Assembly: GCF_901709675.1 (NCBI RefSeq)
Contig: NW_023590224.1
Coordinates: forward strand, 124,001-188,000
Origin: Syngnathus acus
Lineage: Eukaryota > Chordata > Actinopteri > Syngnathiformes > Syngnathidae
DNA length: 64,000 nt
Direction: 5' to 3'
Below the pieces are notes generated by a model, which worked only from the letters and a program-made list of their open reading frames with translations, was not told the origin of the DNA and searched no databases. Each line of letters starts with the position of its first letter. Positions within the stretch are counted from its first letter, which is position 1. The position numbers were made by a program, and so were the translations under genes. Shown one piece after another: positions 62,077-64,000 of this stretch.

Positions 62077-64000
62077 AAGAAATCTTGACTCCCCCTCCTG
62101 AGAGGGGTGTCATCCGCGTAGGTAGTGACGCCCCAATAATTGTCAGAGTTCGAAGTCTCTTGACATTTCCTTTTAAGGCAGTGCCCGCTACGATCGCGAC
62201 CCCAATCAAAACGAACACCAACAATATCCCCGCCCCGGCCGATTTCAGCACCACTGTCAAAGCGCCAGTAATTACATCACCAATAACGCCTATCGCGGCG
62301 TCTTTAGCCGCTTGAAGTGCCGATCCGATCTTTTCAAACCAAGTACAGTCGTGAATATTTTTTCCATGGCCACACTTGATCCAATGTTCCCCGGGGGAGA
62401 AACATGTTCCATTATTGAAAATCCTATTTGGCCCTACCCAATCAAATCCCATAAACTGTCGGCCTTCGCAAAGGCTCTTTCGAAACGCCCGCCCTTCCGC
62501 AATCTGTATTAGAGCTGGCAGCCGATATGGAATTGACACAGGTCTACTCAGATTAAGCAATCCTTCATTTTGTAACCAAGTTTCACACGGCTGTCGGTCG
62601 CTAGAGGGCTGACGCCTCCACGTTTTCTGCGGCGAGTTCAACTCCCACAAGGCTCCTTCCACACTTCTGTATTTCTCGTCTAGATACTTGTCTGCACAAT
62701 ATTCTTTCCAATTAGGCAATGTAATACATTGTTCACGAGCTAGGGCCACTAGGCACTTTGTTTTATCAGTGTTACAAGTCATTGACCAAGGCCGAGGATT
62801 CACATAGATATAGGGGGAATACATGCCCGTGGGCCAAATATCAGTTTCTTTCGAATATACTGTCGCCATAAATTGGTATTGGACCCAATAATTTGTAGTT
62901 ACATTTAAACAGGGTATCACCCATTGTTTCATTTCATACCCATTAAACCCCCACCACGTTTTCTCGGCCACTTTTGTGGCCACCTCAGACCATGCCTGTA
63001 ACACCCCTTTAACTGTTCTGTTTGCCAAGAGACTGGTACAGTTGTGAACCCACCTAGTGCCCAAGACGGATCGTTTGATCTCATCCAGGTCACATCTTGG
63101 CGACTTTCCAACAGTCCAGTCCCTACCATGCAGATTAACATAAATCTTCCCCACTACACATTGGTCAATTTTGTCAAAGTCCCCCGGTACCACTGTAAAT
63201 AAATCGTCAGGCGTGGGCACCCGCTGAACCCATAATTGTCTCGCGGACGTGTACAACCGGTGTCCCCCTTGGTACCTGGCTGGCACAGCTATTTCTCTTT
63301 CGACCTGCCACAGCCATGGCAACGATTCATTCAACCAAAACTCAAAATCCACCGGACCTTTATTAGGGTTGAATATCCTCCCTGACTTTGTCGAGGCTGT
63401 GATAGGGGCCATTAATTTCTGGTACTTATACGCCCACATTATAACATGGTAATTGTCACTGCAAATTTGTCCCACATTATAATAACACGGATCCAACCCA
63501 CTATAAACCTTCTGGCAATCCCTAAACGCCGACGTCCTTTCGTCGGGCCGGCCTCGACGTACCCTGGTAAGCCGACGCTTACTGTTTGAATAATTTGGCG
63601 TTTTTTCACAAACTAAATCTAAACAACTCCAACACGGTTCCCAGCCGGGATAAGTACCGTGGCAAGTGGAGTTTTTCATCGGAGCTGGGAATGAAAATTC
63701 CTCCGGCCTCCTACTGCCTTTCTCCCAATAACCACCTTGAGATTCGGGCAACGGGACACACGAAGCATTACTATACCATTCTGCGTGCTCATGTCCCTCC
63801 TTGTAAATCCAATTCCTCTTAACAATTTTTCCCTCCAGTCTTTTTTTGCAAATCAAGCTTATTGTCAGATTGGCATAATTTCTGGGTGCCATAAAATACC
63901 GAATATCACAAGCACTGATGCTGTGCCTGGCATGTCGAGTCCCATTTACGCGTTCAAAATGGTCGGAAAAAAGAGTCACTTCCCTCAAGATGTCCCTCTT
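62072..64000 (-). CDS. env: Retroviral envelope glycoprotein, 5' end beyond window
   Basis: Open from the window edge to TAA at 62072; the true start lies beyond 64000 (the first start-like codon inside is only TTG at 63988). About 640 residues are visible. There are many Cys and about ten N-glycosylation sequons (for example NLTI, NSTC, NESL, NVTT, NLSR). A furin-like RVRR lies near residue 145 of the visible part. A Gly/Ala-rich amphipathic stretch precedes a strong membrane anchor at about 584-604 (LLVFVLIGVAIVAG), followed by a 35-residue basic tail. A gamma-type CX6CC motif is not seen. Family placement (spuma-like or other) is uncertain; the frame is intact. Confidence 0.72.
   Translation of the reverse strand, partial: KRDILREVTLFSDHFERVNGTRHARHSISACDIRYFMAPRNYANLTISLICKKRLEGKIVKRNWIYKEGHEHAEWYSNASCVPLPESQGGYWEKGSRRPEEFSFPAPMKNSTCHGTYPGWEPCWSCLDLVCEKTPNYSNSKRRLTRVRRGRPDERTSAFRDCQKVYSGLDPCYYNVGQICSDNYHVIMWAYKYQKLMAPITASTKSGRIFNPNKGPVDFEFWLNESLPWLWQVEREIAVPARYQGGHRLYTSARQLWVQRVPTPDDLFTVVPGDFDKIDQCVVGKIYVNLHGRDWTVGKSPRCDLDEIKRSVLGTRWVHNCTSLLANRTVKGVLQAWSEVATKVAEKTWWGFNGYEMKQWVIPCLNVTTNYWVQYQFMATVYSKETDIWPTGMYSPYIYVNPRPWSMTCNTDKTKCLVALAREQCITLPNWKEYCADKYLDEKYRSVEGALWELNSPQKTWRRQPSSDRQPCETWLQNEGLLNLSRPVSIPYRLPALIQIAEGRAFRKSLCEGRQFMGFDWVGPNRIFNNGTCFSPGEHWIKCGHGKNIHDCTWFEKIGSALQAAKDAAIGVIGDVITGALTVVLKSAGAGILLVFVLIGVAIVAGTALKGNVKRLRTLTIIGASLPTRMTPLSGGGVKISS

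Larger units (their letters stand above)
57645..64000 (-). mobile_element. Complex endogenous retrovirus, 3' part (truncated by window)
   Basis: Minus-strand order is env (open to the window edge), a polytopic membrane ORF, an acidic ORF, then a long 3' LTR abutting satellite A. Gag, pol, the primer-binding site and the 5' LTR would lie beyond 64000. Two extra genes between env and the LTR mark a complex retrovirus; spuma-like or epsilon-like fish retroviruses are the nearest layouts known, but without pol no genus can be assigned. Confidence 0.75.

Overview
This window looks like a heterochromatic, satellite-rich stretch of a vertebrate genome, most likely a teleost fish. The evidence is a Polinton/Maverick with fish-type gene content, an L2-clade LINE with a short tandem 3' tail, a complex endogenous retrovirus, eukaryotic splice and poly(A) signals, and no prokaryotic gene structure. 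The species cannot be named from the sequence.

Layout. The backbone is two interleaved satellites. Satellite A (AT-richer) has 187-bp and 149-bp monomers that form a 523-bp trimeric higher-order unit in its regular stretches. Satellite B (GC- and CpG-rich) has a 108-bp unit. Eight B blocks lie in the A array (3327-4762, 25466-26037, 28157-29808, 32825-34044, 34633-36068, 39047-41561, 43532-44427, 53849-54852). All share the same entry and exit junctions, and their lengths are 32+108n (one block is 1 bp short). Many ORFs in these arrays are artefacts, because 108 is divisible by three.

Three unrelated mobile elements have inserted into satellite A. (1) A 16.3-kb Polinton/Maverick at 5521-21820, with ~415-bp terminal inverted repeats and an exact 6-bp target duplication (AACGTG). 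Its rightward half carries two unknown accessory genes, a small overlapping ORF, the integrase (chromodomain tail in the -1 frame), minor capsid (penton-like), a small basic virion-type protein, the double-jelly-roll major capsid and an adenain-like protease. Its leftward half carries, from the right end, a previously unmarked four-exon gene starting in the terminal repeat, protein-primed DNA polymerase B, the packaging ATPase, a basic/hydrophobic small protein and a conserved protein of unknown role. The two halves converge on overlapping poly(A) signals near 14325. (2) A minus-strand L2-type LINE (44829-48019) with an intact 992-codon endonuclease/reverse-transcriptase ORF. (3) The 3' part of a complex endogenous retrovirus on the minus strand (57645 to the window edge): an envelope gene open to the edge, a polytopic membrane accessory protein, an acidic Cys-containing accessory protein, and a long 3' LTR (about 2.6 kb) with TATA box, paired AP-1 sites and internal duplications.

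How it works together. The Polinton has the modules of a virus-like self-synthesising transposon: replication (POLB), integration (INT), capsid assembly (MCP, mCP, basic core-type proteins), maturation (PRO) and genome packaging (ATPase). Inward promoters in the terminal repeats probably drive the early accessory genes. The retrovirus has LTR control plus a possible second promoter at the end of env.
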